In this document: positions 17,226 through 26,687 of the stretch, in pieces
How the letters are laid out: each line of letters opens with the position of its first letter
How positions within the stretch are numbered: position 1 is the stretch's first letter
Assembly: GCA_029258975.1 (NCBI GenBank)
Contig: JAPDJS010000010.1
Location: 1-58,358 of the forward strand
From: Thermoplasmatota archaeon
GTDB lineage: Archaea > Thermoplasmatota > B47-G6 > B47-G6B > 47-G6
DNA length: 58,358 bases
Reading direction: 5' to 3'
The notes under the pieces: model-generated
Seen by the model: only the letters and a program-made list of their open reading frames with translations
What the model was told of the DNA's origin: nothing
Databases searched by the model: none
Translations under genes and position numbers: made by a program

Positions 17226-18318
17226 GACCGGAAGCCCTCCTTAAAGCGTTCTTCCACTCTTTGAATATCACATAATCAACTACGGTTCCTGATGCCTCTT
17301 TAATTTTCATGTGCTCAATAAGATTTCTTCTAGGCCCGCCCGCAATTCCATCAGCTACAAGAGCAGCTCCCTGTGCAGGTCTTTTTGCTTTTGCTTTAAA
17401 GCCTTCTAGTGGTCTAACTGGTCCAATATCAGATAATCCATCAGCTAAATCTTTAAGTAACTTATCATACCTTGAAAGTCTTCCAGAAACTAATATTTCC
17501 TTAGGATTTCTAACGGAAACTGTTAAGGCTTTAATAAATTTCATAATATCTTCTAAAAGCGCAACATACGCTTCGTAATATTTTTCGTCCCTATCTACTT
17601 TCTTAAAAAATTCATCTGGAGAGATTATTCTCCCTGCAGCAATGTATGACGCTCCGCCCTCAAATAAAACTGCCTTTTGAAATTCCCCAAGAATATACGC
17701 AACTTCTCCATCCATTCTTCCATGATTTATGAATCCCATAGGTCCTTGGGTACCTCCTATACCATCTACGACTTGCCCATTTTCTATCCCCACAACCGTA
17801 GTATATGCGCCTCCTATTTCTGCAAGGATAAAACTTACCTCTTCATAAGGTATGGACATCATCCTAGATTGCTCATAAACGCCGAGGACGGCAACACAAA
17901 GTTTGTCAGCAGTTCCCATATCTATTTTGTTATATTTCCTAAATTTGGGAACCGTCGGAAGGAGAATAACAGAGGGTATTAAATACATCGGAAGATTATA
18001 ATCTACTGAAAGCCTTATTACTGCATGTAGGCCGCTTAAAACAGATAAACTCGTGTCTTCTCTTCTTAAAAGTGTCGATAAAAATCGATCGTATTCATTA
18101 AGCTCTTTTACATGTTTTAATGTAAGTCCATAACCAGAAGGTCCAGAGATTATATCAGGCTCAACAGATTTTATAATATCAACAACTTTTTCGGGATCTC
18201 TGTCCACATCCGCTGTTGGAATGTCTTTGTCCAATATAATCCTGTCACCCTCAATTCCAAATATGCTAAAACTAAGGGTCCCAGGATCTATTCCTACAGC
18301 CCTAACATCTTTTTCCAT
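17215..18318 (-). CDS. DUF1464 family ASKHA-fold protein
   Basis: Archaeal protein of 367 aa with an actin/kinase-like (ASKHA) layout. Residues 1-20 contain AVGIDPGTLSFSIFGIEGD, a phosphate-1-type loop with the expected Asp-Pro-Gly-Thr. Near 168-180 is LAEIGGAYTTVVGIENGQ and near 245 is EGGASYIAAGRI. The C-terminal KAKRPAQGAALVADGIAGG resembles an adenosine-binding loop. Family substrates are not established; it is annotated as a butyrate-kinase-like or conserved hypothetical protein. It is upstream of and overlapping the mptG-like gene, so a linked role is possible. Confidence 0.75.
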   Translation of the reverse strand: MEKDVRAVGIDPGTLSFSIFGIEGDRIILDKDIPTADVDRDPEKVVDIIKSVEPDIISGPSGYGLTLKHVKELNEYDRFLSTLLRREDTSLSVLSGLHAVIRLSVDYNLPMYLIPSVILLPTVPKFRKYNKIDMGTADKLCVAVLGVYEQSRMMSIPYEEVSFILAEIGGAYTTVVGIENGQVVDGIGGTQGPMGFINHGRMDGEVAYILGEFQKAVLFEGGASYIAAGRIISPDEFFKKVDRDEKYYEAYVALLEDIMKFIKALTVSVRNPKEILVSGRLSRYDKLLKDLADGLSDIGPVRPLEGFKAKAKRPAQGAALVADGIAGGPRRNLIEHMKIKEASGTVVDYVIFKEWKNALRRASGLEW

Positions 18319-18499
18319 ATATCATCTCCTCGATAGCTTTTGAGCTGTGAAGGGCAAATATTTGTCCTCATAAGATTAAAGATTATAAGCTGCTTATCAT
18401 TGCTATTTTTACCATCAAAGGATAAGAACTTCTTAACGGTCAGGATTACTTAATATTCCTGCTTTCTCGATTTTCAAAATATTAACCTCAACGAACTTC

Positions 18500-18510
18500 T
18501 TAAATATATA
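18500..18510 (+). promoter_or_regulatory. TATA box for the 96-aa protein gene
   Basis: TTAAATATATA about 60 bases before the ATG at 18563. A start site about 26 bases downstream would leave a leader of some 29 nt containing the strong SD GGAGGTG (about 18551-18557). The rest of the 244-base gap upstream shows nothing else clear. Confidence 0.55.
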
Positions 18511-18562
18511 GTCGATTTTAAATTAGGTGGTGCTTCACAACTTATGATTTGGAGGTGGAAAC

Positions 18563-18853
18563 ATGCCATACGCAATATTTAAGGGTAAAACTCAAAAAGA
18601 TGAAGAAATCTTTACAAAGGACGATCTTGTGAGTAGACAAACTATAAGAACATACGACTATGCATCTATTGGATTAGAGGGAGAGGGATTTATTATTTTA
18701 GTAGAAGGCTCTGAGGAGGCTATAAGCAGAGCAAAAGAGATCGCTAAAGATAAGTTAGAGTTTATCGAAGATGATGAAGCTCAAAAAATCTATGAAAAGA
18801 TCAAAGAGCTGGAAGAAAGCGTTTCTATGGGTGTGGGTGCAATATTTGGGTGA
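18563..18853 (+). CDS. Conserved small protein, 96 aa, function unknown
   Basis: Small acidic soluble protein, MPYAIFKGKTQKDEEIFT at the start and a glycine-containing VSMGVGAIFG tail. The middle (GEGFIILVEGSEEAISRAKEIAKD) reads as a beta strand followed by a helix; the last third is helical. No cysteine, metal site or membrane segment. It has a clear TATA box and one of the strongest SD sequences in the window (GGAGGTG, five bases from the ATG), so it may be highly expressed. It is monocistronic and ends two bases before the convergent pantoate kinase gene. I do not recognise a characterised homologue. Confidence 0.75.
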   Translation: MPYAIFKGKTQKDEEIFTKDDLVSRQTIRTYDYASIGLEGEGFIILVEGSEEAISRAKEIAKDKLEFIEDDEAQKIYEKIKELEESVSMGVGAIFG

Positions 18854-18855
18854 AG

Positions 18856-19764
18856 TCACTCCCTTCTCATTTCTAATATTTTGGGCCCTTTTCCTACCCC
18901 ACATACATAAACGTCTTCTATTCCTAAATCAATGAGTATATCCTCGGCCTCTTTTCCAAAAGCAAAAATACTTCCCCCCAACATACATTGTGATGCGTAA
19001 ATACCATTGTGCCATAATTCTCTTATTATGCTATGCATCTTCTCTGAAATTAGCCCTAATTCCATTGCAAATTCATAAGACAAAGACGCAAACTCTTCTA
19101 TGCTTTGATCGGAGTCTAAAAACTCCTCTATAAGATCATCCCCAAAGGAATTTATTTTTTCTTTGTATCCTTCGCTTTTTATTATTGTTCTTGTCTTAAT
19201 TGGTTCATCCACAACTGCTAAAACAATCTTAAGATTTTTTGGAACATTTCTTACTCTCTCCACCATTCCATATGGCGGTATTCCCGGAAGAACTCGTACT
19301 TCAAATCCTCCTATCCACTCTGCAACAACATCTCCTAATCCTGTACCACTATGTATCTCTGCAAAGTGAGCGTATTTGAGTGCCTCTTCTTCTTTGATTT
19401 TTAGTGCCTTAGTTATCCCAAATAGCGCAGCTAATGTACCAGAAGCACTCATACCAAAACCTTGAGACACTGGCAGAGATGTTTTTATTTCTATTTCGAC
19501 CTTATACTTTAAGTCATAATTCTCTAAAAGCTGTTTTACTCCTATTTCAGTAGTTTTTGCCTTTCCATAATTATACTTAGCACTGACGTCTATTTCCTTA
19601 GACTTTTTCCCTACTACAGTAGCTACTGCGCCCATATCTGTTGAGAAACCAATACCTCTAGAGCCCCTTTGTGCAGGATCTTCGTATTCGTCATAGATAG
19701 AGAACACTCCTGTAACATGACCAGGTGCGTAAGCCTTAACTTTGAAGTATTCTGGCAACTTCAT
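18856..19764 (-). CDS. Pantoate kinase (archaeal CoA pathway)
   Basis: GHMP-family kinase making 4-phosphopantoate from pantoate and ATP. Archaea phosphorylate pantoate before joining beta-alanine, unlike bacteria. The 302-aa protein begins KAYAPGHVTGVF and has the glycine-rich LPVSQGFGMSASGTLAALFG ATP loop (about residues 97-116) and SGTGLGDVVAEWIGGFEVR. It follows coaBC with a 29-bp overlap, so the two are co-translated. The phosphopantothenate synthetase gene for the next step is at 24708, giving three CoA-pathway steps within 7 kb. Confidence 0.9.
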   Translation of the reverse strand: MKLPEYFKVKAYAPGHVTGVFSIYDEYEDPAQRGSRGIGFSTDMGAVATVVGKKSKEIDVSAKYNYGKAKTTEIGVKQLLENYDLKYKVEIEIKTSLPVSQGFGMSASGTLAALFGITKALKIKEEEALKYAHFAEIHSGTGLGDVVAEWIGGFEVRVLPGIPPYGMVERVRNVPKNLKIVLAVVDEPIKTRTIIKSEGYKEKINSFGDDLIEEFLDSDQSIEEFASLSYEFAMELGLISEKMHSIIRELWHNGIYASQCMLGGSIFAFGKEAEDILIDLGIEDVYVCGVGKGPKILEMRRE

Positions 19765-20944
19765 TCAGTATCTCCTCGGCAATTTTTTCCTTGTGCCCCT
19801 CTACTTTTCGGACTTCTCCTTGCTTGTTAATAATATACGCCTCGGCATACTCTGAAGAGAACGCCTTTAAAGTATTTGCTATTGCTATATCGGCATTTAC
19901 CTCATCTAATCGCTTTTTAGCTTCTTCTATCAATTTTCCCCCACCGTATACCTCAGATTTAAAAATTACGAAGACTCCTCTATAGATTTCCCTAATTTTT
20001 TCTATTACTTTTTGTGTAGGTTCTAACTCCAAAATCAAATGCTCCAACTTAGATGGTATTTTTCCCTTTTCGCGCTTTTTTGGCCTATAATCGGAGATTG
20101 CTGCCACTGAGATCACTACATCATACTTCTTAGATTGAAGTAACTCTATAGTCTTTGCAAGCATTTCGTCAACAGTTTCTACTTTATAGATAGTAGCATA
20201 CATTGACGGATCTACTTTTCCCAACCCATAAACCATATCTACGTTTGCTCCTCTTAAGTATGCTCTTTTTGCAATGTAATAGCCCATTATCCCTGAACTT
20301 CTGTTTGTAATAATTCTTATCTCATCGATAGGCTCCGCTGTTGCCCCAGAAAGTATTAGTATGCTTTTTCCCGCGAAGTCCCTCTTTCCAATCTCTCTAA
20401 TGACTTCTTTAACGATAGTCTCCTTTTCGGGAATCTTCGCCTTTCCTTCTTCTATCTTAGGCTCAATGATTTTAACACCCATATTTTTGAGCTTTTCAAT
20501 ATTTTCTTTAACAATCGGATTTTGTAACATGGCATAATCCATTACAGGCACTATAACCATCTTTATTTGTGCCCCTAAAGCAACCAAAGCTGCAGTAGAG
20601 ACAACATCGTCAGCAATTCCATTCACTATTTTCCCTATAATGTTAGCAGTTGCAGGAGCTATAATGACTAGATCTGCGTGTTTAACATATTTTATGTGTT
20701 CAGTTTCTCCAGTAAACTCAGATACAGGCTTATAACCAGAAGCAAAGTGAAGAGCTTCTTCACCAATAATCTTTAGAGCACCCGGCGTCATAAAGGGTAT
20801 AACATCAGCCCCATATCTTATTAGTTCTCTTATTATTTTTACTGATTCCAGCGAGGCTATGCTGCCAGTAGCACAATATATAATTCTTTTACCCTTTAAA
20901 TCGTCCCCCTTAGAACATTTAATAAGCTGACTGGGATGAGACAC
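19736..20944 (-). CDS. coaBC: Bifunctional phosphopantothenoylcysteine synthetase/decarboxylase
   Basis: Joins cysteine to 4-phosphopantothenate, then decarboxylates the product to 4-phosphopantetheine. The N-terminal flavin decarboxylase half (CoaC) has GKRIIYCATGSIASLESVK, the catalytic-region FASGYKP (variant His region) and APATANIIGKIVNGIADD. The C-terminal CoaB half begins at about residue 190 with ILILSGATAEPIDEIRIITNRSSGIMG (quoted ends: GATAEPID and TNRSSGIMG) and has VISVAAISDYRP. The start was set at GTG 20944, preceded by AAGGTGA; GTG 20953 is within the SD. It is divergent from the PAC2 gene. Confidence 0.9.
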   Translation of the reverse strand: MSHPSQLIKCSKGDDLKGKRIIYCATGSIASLESVKIIRELIRYGADVIPFMTPGALKIIGEEALHFASGYKPVSEFTGETEHIKYVKHADLVIIAPATANIIGKIVNGIADDVVSTAALVALGAQIKMVIVPVMDYAMLQNPIVKENIEKLKNMGVKIIEPKIEEGKAKIPEKETIVKEVIREIGKRDFAGKSILILSGATAEPIDEIRIITNRSSGIMGYYIAKRAYLRGANVDMVYGLGKVDPSMYATIYKVETVDEMLAKTIELLQSKKYDVVISVAAISDYRPKKREKGKIPSKLEHLILELEPTQKVIEKIREIYRGVFVIFKSEVYGGGKLIEEAKKRLDEVNADIAIANTLKAFSSEYAEAYIINKQGEVRKVEGHKEKIAEEILNEVARILQS

Positions 20945-20987
20945 TTTTCTCACCTTTTGTGAGGGTTATATTTTAATCTCAATTGAT

Positions 20988-20997
20988 AAATATATAA
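20988..20997 (+). promoter_or_regulatory. TATA box for the PAC2-family gene
   Basis: AAATATATAAG-type box in the 87-base divergent gap between coaBC and the PAC2 gene. A start site about 26 bases on falls immediately before the SD GGGGGAG at 21019-21025. Confidence 0.5.
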
Positions 20998-21031
20998 GTT
21001 TGAAAAACACGTTGTGTGCGGGGGAGTATTA

Positions 21032-21769
21032 TTGAACAGAAAAAATGTAAATATTGAAGAATACGAAAGGTTAGATCTCTCTAACGGGCTTCTAGTAATA
21101 GGCTTTCCAGGATTAACCCTTACTGGAACAATAACAGCTGAATATCTTATAAGAGCTCTTAACTTAAGAGAAATAGGAATAATCGTGGGAGATATATTCC
21201 CTCCCGCAATTACAGTATCAGGAGGGAAGATTACTGCGCCCATAAGAATATGCGTAGGGGAGGGTGGCAGAGGATATGATAAGATCGTGGTTATGTCCTC
21301 GATTACTATTATAGACGATAAATACGCTTACCCTATGGCCAAAATCATTTCTGATTGGATAAAAGAGAAAGAGATCTCCCTCTCGGTGTTAATTGTAGGT
21401 GCGCCGGGACAGGGGCCTGACGTGCTATATATAGCAACAACAGAGTATGCAAAATCTGTTGGAGAAATGGTGGGATTATCCTCCCCATCAAATGCTGTTA
21501 TTTATGGTTTTCCAGCAGCACTTCTACTAGAAGCGTCGAGAAGAGATGTCGATTTGATACTTTTACTTGTAAAAGCTAGGGAGAAAACACCAGATGCTGA
21601 AGCCGCATCCGATGCTGTAAAAGTAATATCTCATATTCTTGAGATAGATATAAACACTGAACCGCTAGTGGAAGAGATTAAAGCTCTTGAAGAGAATTTA
21701 AAGAATGTTGAAAAAATGAGGAGGTCCGAGACATTAGGAGGGGGAGTATCGTATAAGTATTATAGGTAG
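21032..21769 (+). CDS. PAC2-family proteasome assembly chaperone-like protein
   Basis: 245-aa member of the PAC2 (COG1938/COG2047) family, which includes eukaryotic proteasome assembly chaperone 2 and archaeal relatives. Visible: GLLVIGFPGLTLTGTITAEYLI near the N-terminus, GGKITAPIRICVG, and NAVIYGFPAALLLEASRRDVD. The C-terminal 30 residues are a charged helix (EEIKALEENLKNVEKM). TTG 21032 was chosen because GGGGGAG lies six bases upstream; a GTG at 21014 precedes that SD. It is followed after 15 bases by DNA ligase. The proteasome link in archaea is inferred from homology. Confidence 0.82.
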   Translation: MNRKNVNIEEYERLDLSNGLLVIGFPGLTLTGTITAEYLIRALNLREIGIIVGDIFPPAITVSGGKITAPIRICVGEGGRGYDKIVVMSSITIIDDKYAYPMAKIISDWIKEKEISLSVLIVGAPGQGPDVLYIATTEYAKSVGEMVGLSSPSNAVIYGFPAALLLEASRRDVDLILLLVKAREKTPDAEAASDAVKVISHILEIDINTEPLVEEIKALEENLKNVEKMRRSETLGGGVSYKYYR

Positions 21770-21784
21770 TTTAGGTGCGTTCAT

Positions 21785-23554
21785 ATGAGTGTTCCATTTA
21801 AACTTATAGCTGATACTTATGAAAAACTAGAAAAAGTTTCAGGAAGAATTGAGATGCGATCAATTTTAGCTGCTCTCTTCTCAAAAATACCCAAAGAACA
21901 GATTTATGAAGTTGTACATCTTACTCTCGGTCAGATAGCACCAGACTTCTTGGGTATAGAGCCTGGTGTAGGAGAGAAACTTACGCTAAGAGCAATCTCA
22001 TTAGCAACGGGTGTTGATGAGCAGAGCCTAATGAAGAAGCTAATAGACAGTGGAGATATTGGGAAAGTTGCCGAGTGGGCAGTATCTCGTAAAAAACAAA
22101 TGGCACTATTCAGAGAAGAGCTTACTGCAGACAATGTGTATAAGAACTTTCTTAAGATGTCTCAACTCTCTGGAGAAGGTAGTATGGAGCTCCGTGTAAG
22201 GTTACTTGCAGATTTGTTCCAAAAGGCATCACCTAAGGAGGCCCGATATATAGCAAGGATTGCTTCTGGAACGCTAAGGTTAGGTGTTGCTGAGGCTACT
22301 GTTCTCGAAGCACTTGCCCTTTCTATGAACCTTCTTCACAAAAAGGATCTTATCGAGAGAAAGTATAATATATATCCGGACTTAGGTGAGATTGCTAGAA
22401 TTCTAAGAGATCAAGGAATAGAGGGCATTGAGAAAATAAAAGTTACATTAGGAGTCCCTGTAAGGCCTATGCTTGGCGAGAGAGCGAAAGATCCTAGTGA
22501 AATAATTAAACGTCATAAAAAATCTCTCGTAGAATATAAATACGATGGACTTAGGATGCAAATACACATAAAAGAGGATGGTACCGTAAAGATCTTCTCC
22601 AGGAGTTTAGAGGATCTTACTGCACAATTCCCTGATGTCGTGAGATTTGTTAAGGAATCTTTCAAAGGAAAAAATGCTATAGTTGAGGGAGAGACTGTTG
22701 CTATTGATCCCCATACATTTGAGCTTAGACCCTTCCAAGAGGTTGCTCACCGTAGAGGAAGAAAATATGACATTTTGGAAGCTATGGAAAAGTATCCAGT
22801 TGCTACCTTTTTATTTGACTGTATTTATGCCAACAACGAAGATCTCACTGAAAAAAAGCTTATGGAACGTAGAAAAATACTCGAAGGCCTATTTGATTGG
22901 GAAAAGGCTGAAAGACTATCACTCTCAGAGGCTAAATTGATAGACAATATCGAAGACCTTGAGAAGTTCTTTGCTCAGGCCATTGAGGCTGGTTGTGAAG
23001 GTATAATGGCAAAAGATCCAGAGAGTCCCTATGTTGCAGGTGTGAGAGAGTGGCTTTGGATAAAATACAAGAGAGACTATAAATCTGAATTAACTGATAC
23101 TCTCGATCTCGTAGCTGTTGGTGCATTTGCTGGTAAGGGTAAAAGGGCAGGAACATATGGCGCTCTGTTAATGGCCGTGTTTAATCCTAAAGAGAATGTA
23201 TTCGAGACAGTATGTAAATTAGGTACTGGATTTGATGATCTTACTCTTCAGAGACTTCCAGAGATCTTCAAACCGTACTTGCGAGACACTAAGCATCCGC
23301 TAGTAAAGAGCAATTTAGATGCTGACTTCTGGTTTGATCCAGCTATAGTCCTTGAAGTTCAAGGTGCAGAGATTACTCTCAGCCCCGTTCATACATGTGC
23401 ATATAACAAAATAAAACCTGGATATGGCCTAGCAATAAGATTTCCTAGATTTACAGGAAGATGGAGAAAAGATAAAAGGCCTAAAGATGCTACAACAACG
23501 TCTGAAGTAATTGAGATGTATAAAGCTCAGAAGAGACTAAAAGTAGAAGAGTAG
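21785..23554 (+). CDS. lig: ATP-dependent DNA ligase
   Basis: Replicative ligase of the archaeal/eukaryotic LigI family, 589 aa. Domains in order: N-terminal DNA-binding domain (about 1-210), adenylation domain with active-site lysine in EYKYDGLRMQ (K252), motif III in FLFDCIY, motif IV in EGIMAKDP, motif V in WLWIKYKRDY, then the OB domain ending in RFPRFTGRWRKDKRP. Length is standard. Starts at ATG 21785, with TAGGTG upstream and the PAC2 gene 15 bases before it, so the two are likely co-transcribed. Confidence 0.96.
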   Translation: MSVPFKLIADTYEKLEKVSGRIEMRSILAALFSKIPKEQIYEVVHLTLGQIAPDFLGIEPGVGEKLTLRAISLATGVDEQSLMKKLIDSGDIGKVAEWAVSRKKQMALFREELTADNVYKNFLKMSQLSGEGSMELRVRLLADLFQKASPKEARYIARIASGTLRLGVAEATVLEALALSMNLLHKKDLIERKYNIYPDLGEIARILRDQGIEGIEKIKVTLGVPVRPMLGERAKDPSEIIKRHKKSLVEYKYDGLRMQIHIKEDGTVKIFSRSLEDLTAQFPDVVRFVKESFKGKNAIVEGETVAIDPHTFELRPFQEVAHRRGRKYDILEAMEKYPVATFLFDCIYANNEDLTEKKLMERRKILEGLFDWEKAERLSLSEAKLIDNIEDLEKFFAQAIEAGCEGIMAKDPESPYVAGVREWLWIKYKRDYKSELTDTLDLVAVGAFAGKGKRAGTYGALLMAVFNPKENVFETVCKLGTGFDDLTLQRLPEIFKPYLRDTKHPLVKSNLDADFWFDPAIVLEVQGAEITLSPVHTCAYNKIKPGYGLAIRFPRFTGRWRKDKRPKDATTTSEVIEMYKAQKRLKVEE

Positions 23555-23613
23555 AACTAATCATTCCTCATCTCCTTGTGAAAAAACCTCTTTTATCTAA
23601 AGTGTAATAGAAC

Positions 23614-23621
23614 ATTTAAAA
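23614..23621 (+). promoter_or_regulatory. TATA box for gap; probable leaderless transcript
   Basis: ATTTAAAA centred about 26 bases before the A of ATG 23644, which puts transcription start at the start codon. No SD is visible immediately before the ATG, which fits a leaderless mRNA. Confidence 0.5.
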
Positions 23622-23643
23622 GGGTGGGCCCTATCGTAAAAAC

Positions 23644-24666
23644 ATGAGCAAGGTAAAAGTAGCAATTAATGGCTATGGTACTATAGGAAAAAGGGTTGCT
23701 GACGCAATATTACTTCAAGATGACATGGAAGTAATTGGCGTCTCAAAAACTAAGCCAGATTATATTGCTAAGTATGCCCTAGATAGCGGATTTTCTCTAT
23801 ATGTTCCAGAAGGTTCTGAAGAGAAATTTGAAGAGAAGGGTCTCAAAGTTTCCGGAAGCATTAAAGAAATGATCGAAAAAGCAGACATAGTGGTTGATGC
23901 AACCCCAAATAAAATAGGTGCCAAAAATAAGGATTTATATGAAAAAATGGGGGTTAAAGCCATTTTCCAAGGTGGAGAAAAGCATGAGGTAGCAGGTTTC
24001 TCATTCAATGCATATATAAACTACGACGCTGCTAGAGGAAGGCAATACGTACGTGTTGTCTCTTGCAACACTACCGGTCTTCTACGAAGTCTAAATGTAA
24101 TCAATGAGTTATTCAAAATAAAAGAAGCCTTTGCAGTAATAGTAAGAAGAGCGGCTGATCCTGCAGACACAAAGTCTGGGATAATTAACGCAATAGAGCC
24201 TACGATTCCAATACCCTCCCACCATGGTCCTGACGTAAAAACTGTTCTCGATATTCCCATTGAAACTATGGCTGTAAAAGTTCCTACAACTCTTATGCAC
24301 GTCCACACAATCAGGATAAAAACTGAAAAGGAGCCCAACCTAAAAGACCTCCTAGAAACCATAGAAGAAGATTATAAGCGCATCATGCTTGTTTCTAAAG
24401 ATCTTGGCATAACGTCAACTTCACAAATTATAGAGTTAGCTAGGGATCGTGGAAGGAAGAGATATGATTTATTTGAAGTCATTTTATGGGAAGATAGTAT
24501 CTCAATTATCGACAATACCATTTATTTCTATCAAGCAGTACATCAAGAGGCGATTGTAGTTCCTGAAAATATTGACGCTATTAGGGCTATGCTTGAAATA
24601 GCAGATAAGGACGAAAGTATCAAGAAAACAGATTCTTCACTAGGAATTGGTTCTTTAAAGATCTAA
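23644..24666 (+). CDS. gap: Glyceraldehyde-3-phosphate dehydrogenase (archaeal type)
   Basis: Phosphorylating NAD(P)-dependent GAPDH of the archaeal class, 340 aa, probably working in gluconeogenesis. The N-terminal Rossmann motif is VAINGYGTIGKRVADAI. The catalytic Cys is C141 in VVSCNTTGL. The archaeal-type loop IPIPSHHGPDVKTVL carries the conserved His pair, and MHVHTIRIKT follows. No leader or SD is seen, consistent with the TATA box at 23614-23621. It is followed after 41 bases by the phosphopantothenate synthetase gene, which has its own SD. Confidence 0.95.
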   Translation: MSKVKVAINGYGTIGKRVADAILLQDDMEVIGVSKTKPDYIAKYALDSGFSLYVPEGSEEKFEEKGLKVSGSIKEMIEKADIVVDATPNKIGAKNKDLYEKMGVKAIFQGGEKHEVAGFSFNAYINYDAARGRQYVRVVSCNTTGLLRSLNVINELFKIKEAFAVIVRRAADPADTKSGIINAIEPTIPIPSHHGPDVKTVLDIPIETMAVKVPTTLMHVHTIRIKTEKEPNLKDLLETIEEDYKRIMLVSKDLGITSTSQIIELARDRGRKRYDLFEVILWEDSISIIDNTIYFYQAVHQEAIVVPENIDAIRAMLEIADKDESIKKTDSSLGIGSLKI

Positions 24667-24707
24667 TCTTTATTATTTTTTACCTATTTTTTAATTTTGG
24701 TGATAAA

Positions 24708-25493
24708 ATGAAAATACCACATTCACATCCTCGTTACGAATCACTCATAAGAAGAGAAAAACTTGCAGATGGTGTAGAAAGGGGTCTTGTACATATTACT
24801 GGGTTAATTGCTCATGGTAGAGGGGAGGCTTTTGATTATCTAATAGGCGAAACAACAATACCTCCTGCCCTTGAAGCAGAAAAAGCTGCTGTTGCAGCAT
24901 TGATGCTAGCAAAAAATCCTGTAATATCAGTTAATGGCAACACAGCAGTACTGGCTGGCAAAGAAGTCATTGAGTTTGCAAAAGAGATAAACGCAAAAAT
25001 TGAGGTGAATATTTTCCATAGAACTGAGGAAAGATTAAGAAAATTGGTTAACTATATGAAAAGTCTCGGAGCTGAGAGAATATATGGGCTAGAGGCAAAT
25101 GCCAAAATTCCAGGTCTAGATCAGCCTAGATCTATTTGTTCTTATGAAGGCATATACTCTGCAGACGTAATTTTGGTTCCTCTAGAAGATGGTGACCGCT
25201 GCGAAGCCTTGGTAAAAATGGGTAAAATTGTTATAGCTATAGATCTTAATCCTCTCTCAAGAACTGCTAGAACAGCCACAATTACTATCGTAGATGACGT
25301 CACACGAGCATTCAGGAATATGATCACTATTGCAAAAGAATTAAAGAGCATGTCTAGAGAGGAATTAGAAGAAGTTCTTAAGAAATTTGATAACAAAGAA
25401 AATCTTAATAGAGTTCTAAATTATATCTGCAAACGGCTAAAAAGTATTTACAAATCATCATTAGAGGATTCGCACCCCTCAGGCAAAAGATAG
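24708..25493 (+). CDS. 4-phosphopantoate--beta-alanine ligase (phosphopantothenate synthetase)
   Basis: Archaea-specific CoA enzyme joining 4-phosphopantoate to beta-alanine with ATP. The 261-aa length matches the family. Characteristic stretches are IPHSHPRYESLIRREKLADGV at the N-terminus, GLIAHGRGEAFDYLIGE (about residues 32-48), VSVNGNTAVLAG-like ISVNGNTAVLAGKE, and LNPLSRTARTATITIVDDVTRA near 183-202. GGTGATAAA precedes the ATG. With the pantoate kinase at 18856 and coaBC at 19736 it completes pantoate to phosphopantetheine. Confidence 0.92.
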   Translation: MKIPHSHPRYESLIRREKLADGVERGLVHITGLIAHGRGEAFDYLIGETTIPPALEAEKAAVAALMLAKNPVISVNGNTAVLAGKEVIEFAKEINAKIEVNIFHRTEERLRKLVNYMKSLGAERIYGLEANAKIPGLDQPRSICSYEGIYSADVILVPLEDGDRCEALVKMGKIVIAIDLNPLSRTARTATITIVDDVTRAFRNMITIAKELKSMSREELEEVLKKFDNKENLNRVLNYICKRLKSIYKSSLEDSHPSGKR

Positions 25494-25543
25494 GCGAAGA
25501 TCATATCTAGGGCCTTATCGTGGAACAAAAGAGATGATATCCT

Positions 25544-26677
25544 ATGAAGGTGCTCATAGTCTGTCCATATTTTCACCCGCATATAGGAGGTGTGGAAAGT
25601 CATGTAAAAGATCTTAGCAAATTTCTAGTAAAAAGGGGTTTTGAAGTTACAGTTCTTTCTAACGATATCCCAAAGGGATATAGGGAGTTTGTTCTTGAAG
25701 GAGTTCATGTAATACGGACTAAACCTCTTGCAGAGGTTTTTAGAACCCCAATAGATCCTCAGATTTACTTTGCAACAAAGAAGATTGGTAGAGAGTTTGA
25801 TCTTATACATATACACTTTCCACCACCACTAACACCCTACTTCGCTTCTTCTGCTGCTAAAAAAATTGGAAAGCCTGTGATATTAACGTACCACTGTGAT
25901 CCTACTCTTGACAATATATTCTTGACATTTTTAGAGAGAGCCTACGAGTATACGCTAGGCAGAAGAATTGTAGCAAACTCTGATGCAGTAATAGTTACAA
26001 CAGAGCAGTACAAGAGGACTTCAAAGCTTCTTTGGGGAGTAAAAAGTTATTGGGTAATTCCAAATGCAGTGGATATAGAGTTTTTTGATGGAAAGGATTA
26101 CTCTAAAGAGTTTTATGAGAAATATAATATTGAAGAAGACTTTGCTCTTTTCGTAGGAAGACTTGTTCCTCATAAAAATGTAGAGGTTTTTATCGAAGCT
26201 GCCGAATACACAAATGTTAGGCACATCATTATTGGAGATGGTCCTCATAAAAGATTTTTAGAGACATATGCAAAGCATTTAGGAGTAGAAGACAGAGTAC
26301 TATTCCTCGGAAAAATTCCTAAAGAAGATCTTCGGGCTGCATATTCTGCAGCAAGCTTAGTAGTTTTGCCATCGATCTCTAGGCTTGAGGCCTTTGGAAT
26401 AGTTCTCTTAGAGGCTTTGGCCATGGGAAGACCTATCTTAGCAGCAGATATTCCGGGGGTAAGCACTATAGTTGACATTATAGGTTCCCCAAAGTTTAAT
26501 CCTATGGATCCATCCGATCTTGGAGAGAAAATCACAAAAATAATTGAAAATAAGAGTTATTACAAAAACATATCCTTAAAAGGCCAAAAAATTGTTAGAG
26601 AAAAGTACAATTGGGGGCGAATTATATCGGAGATTATAAGGGTTTATGAAGAGACCTTTGAGAGAGTTAAAATATAA
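25544..26677 (+). CDS. GT4-family glycosyltransferase
   Basis: GT-B fold glycosyltransferase of 377 aa. The N-terminal domain opens with VLIVCPYFHPHIGGVESHV, the acceptor-side glycine loop. The C-terminal nucleotide-sugar domain has FALFVGRLVPHKNVEVFIEAA (about residues 203-223), IIGDGP, and the EX7E motif in SRLEAFGIVLLEALAMGRP. No membrane segment. Donor and acceptor cannot be read from sequence; surface glycan, glycolipid or N-glycan assembly are the usual roles. It stands alone, convergent with the translin-like gene 10 bases away. Confidence 0.85.
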   Translation: MKVLIVCPYFHPHIGGVESHVKDLSKFLVKRGFEVTVLSNDIPKGYREFVLEGVHVIRTKPLAEVFRTPIDPQIYFATKKIGREFDLIHIHFPPPLTPYFASSAAKKIGKPVILTYHCDPTLDNIFLTFLERAYEYTLGRRIVANSDAVIVTTEQYKRTSKLLWGVKSYWVIPNAVDIEFFDGKDYSKEFYEKYNIEEDFALFVGRLVPHKNVEVFIEAAEYTNVRHIIIGDGPHKRFLETYAKHLGVEDRVLFLGKIPKEDLRAAYSAASLVVLPSISRLEAFGIVLLEALAMGRPILAADIPGVSTIVDIIGSPKFNPMDPSDLGEKITKIIENKSYYKNISLKGQKIVREKYNWGRIISEIIRVYEETFERVKI

Positions 26678-26687
26678 TTTAACGTTT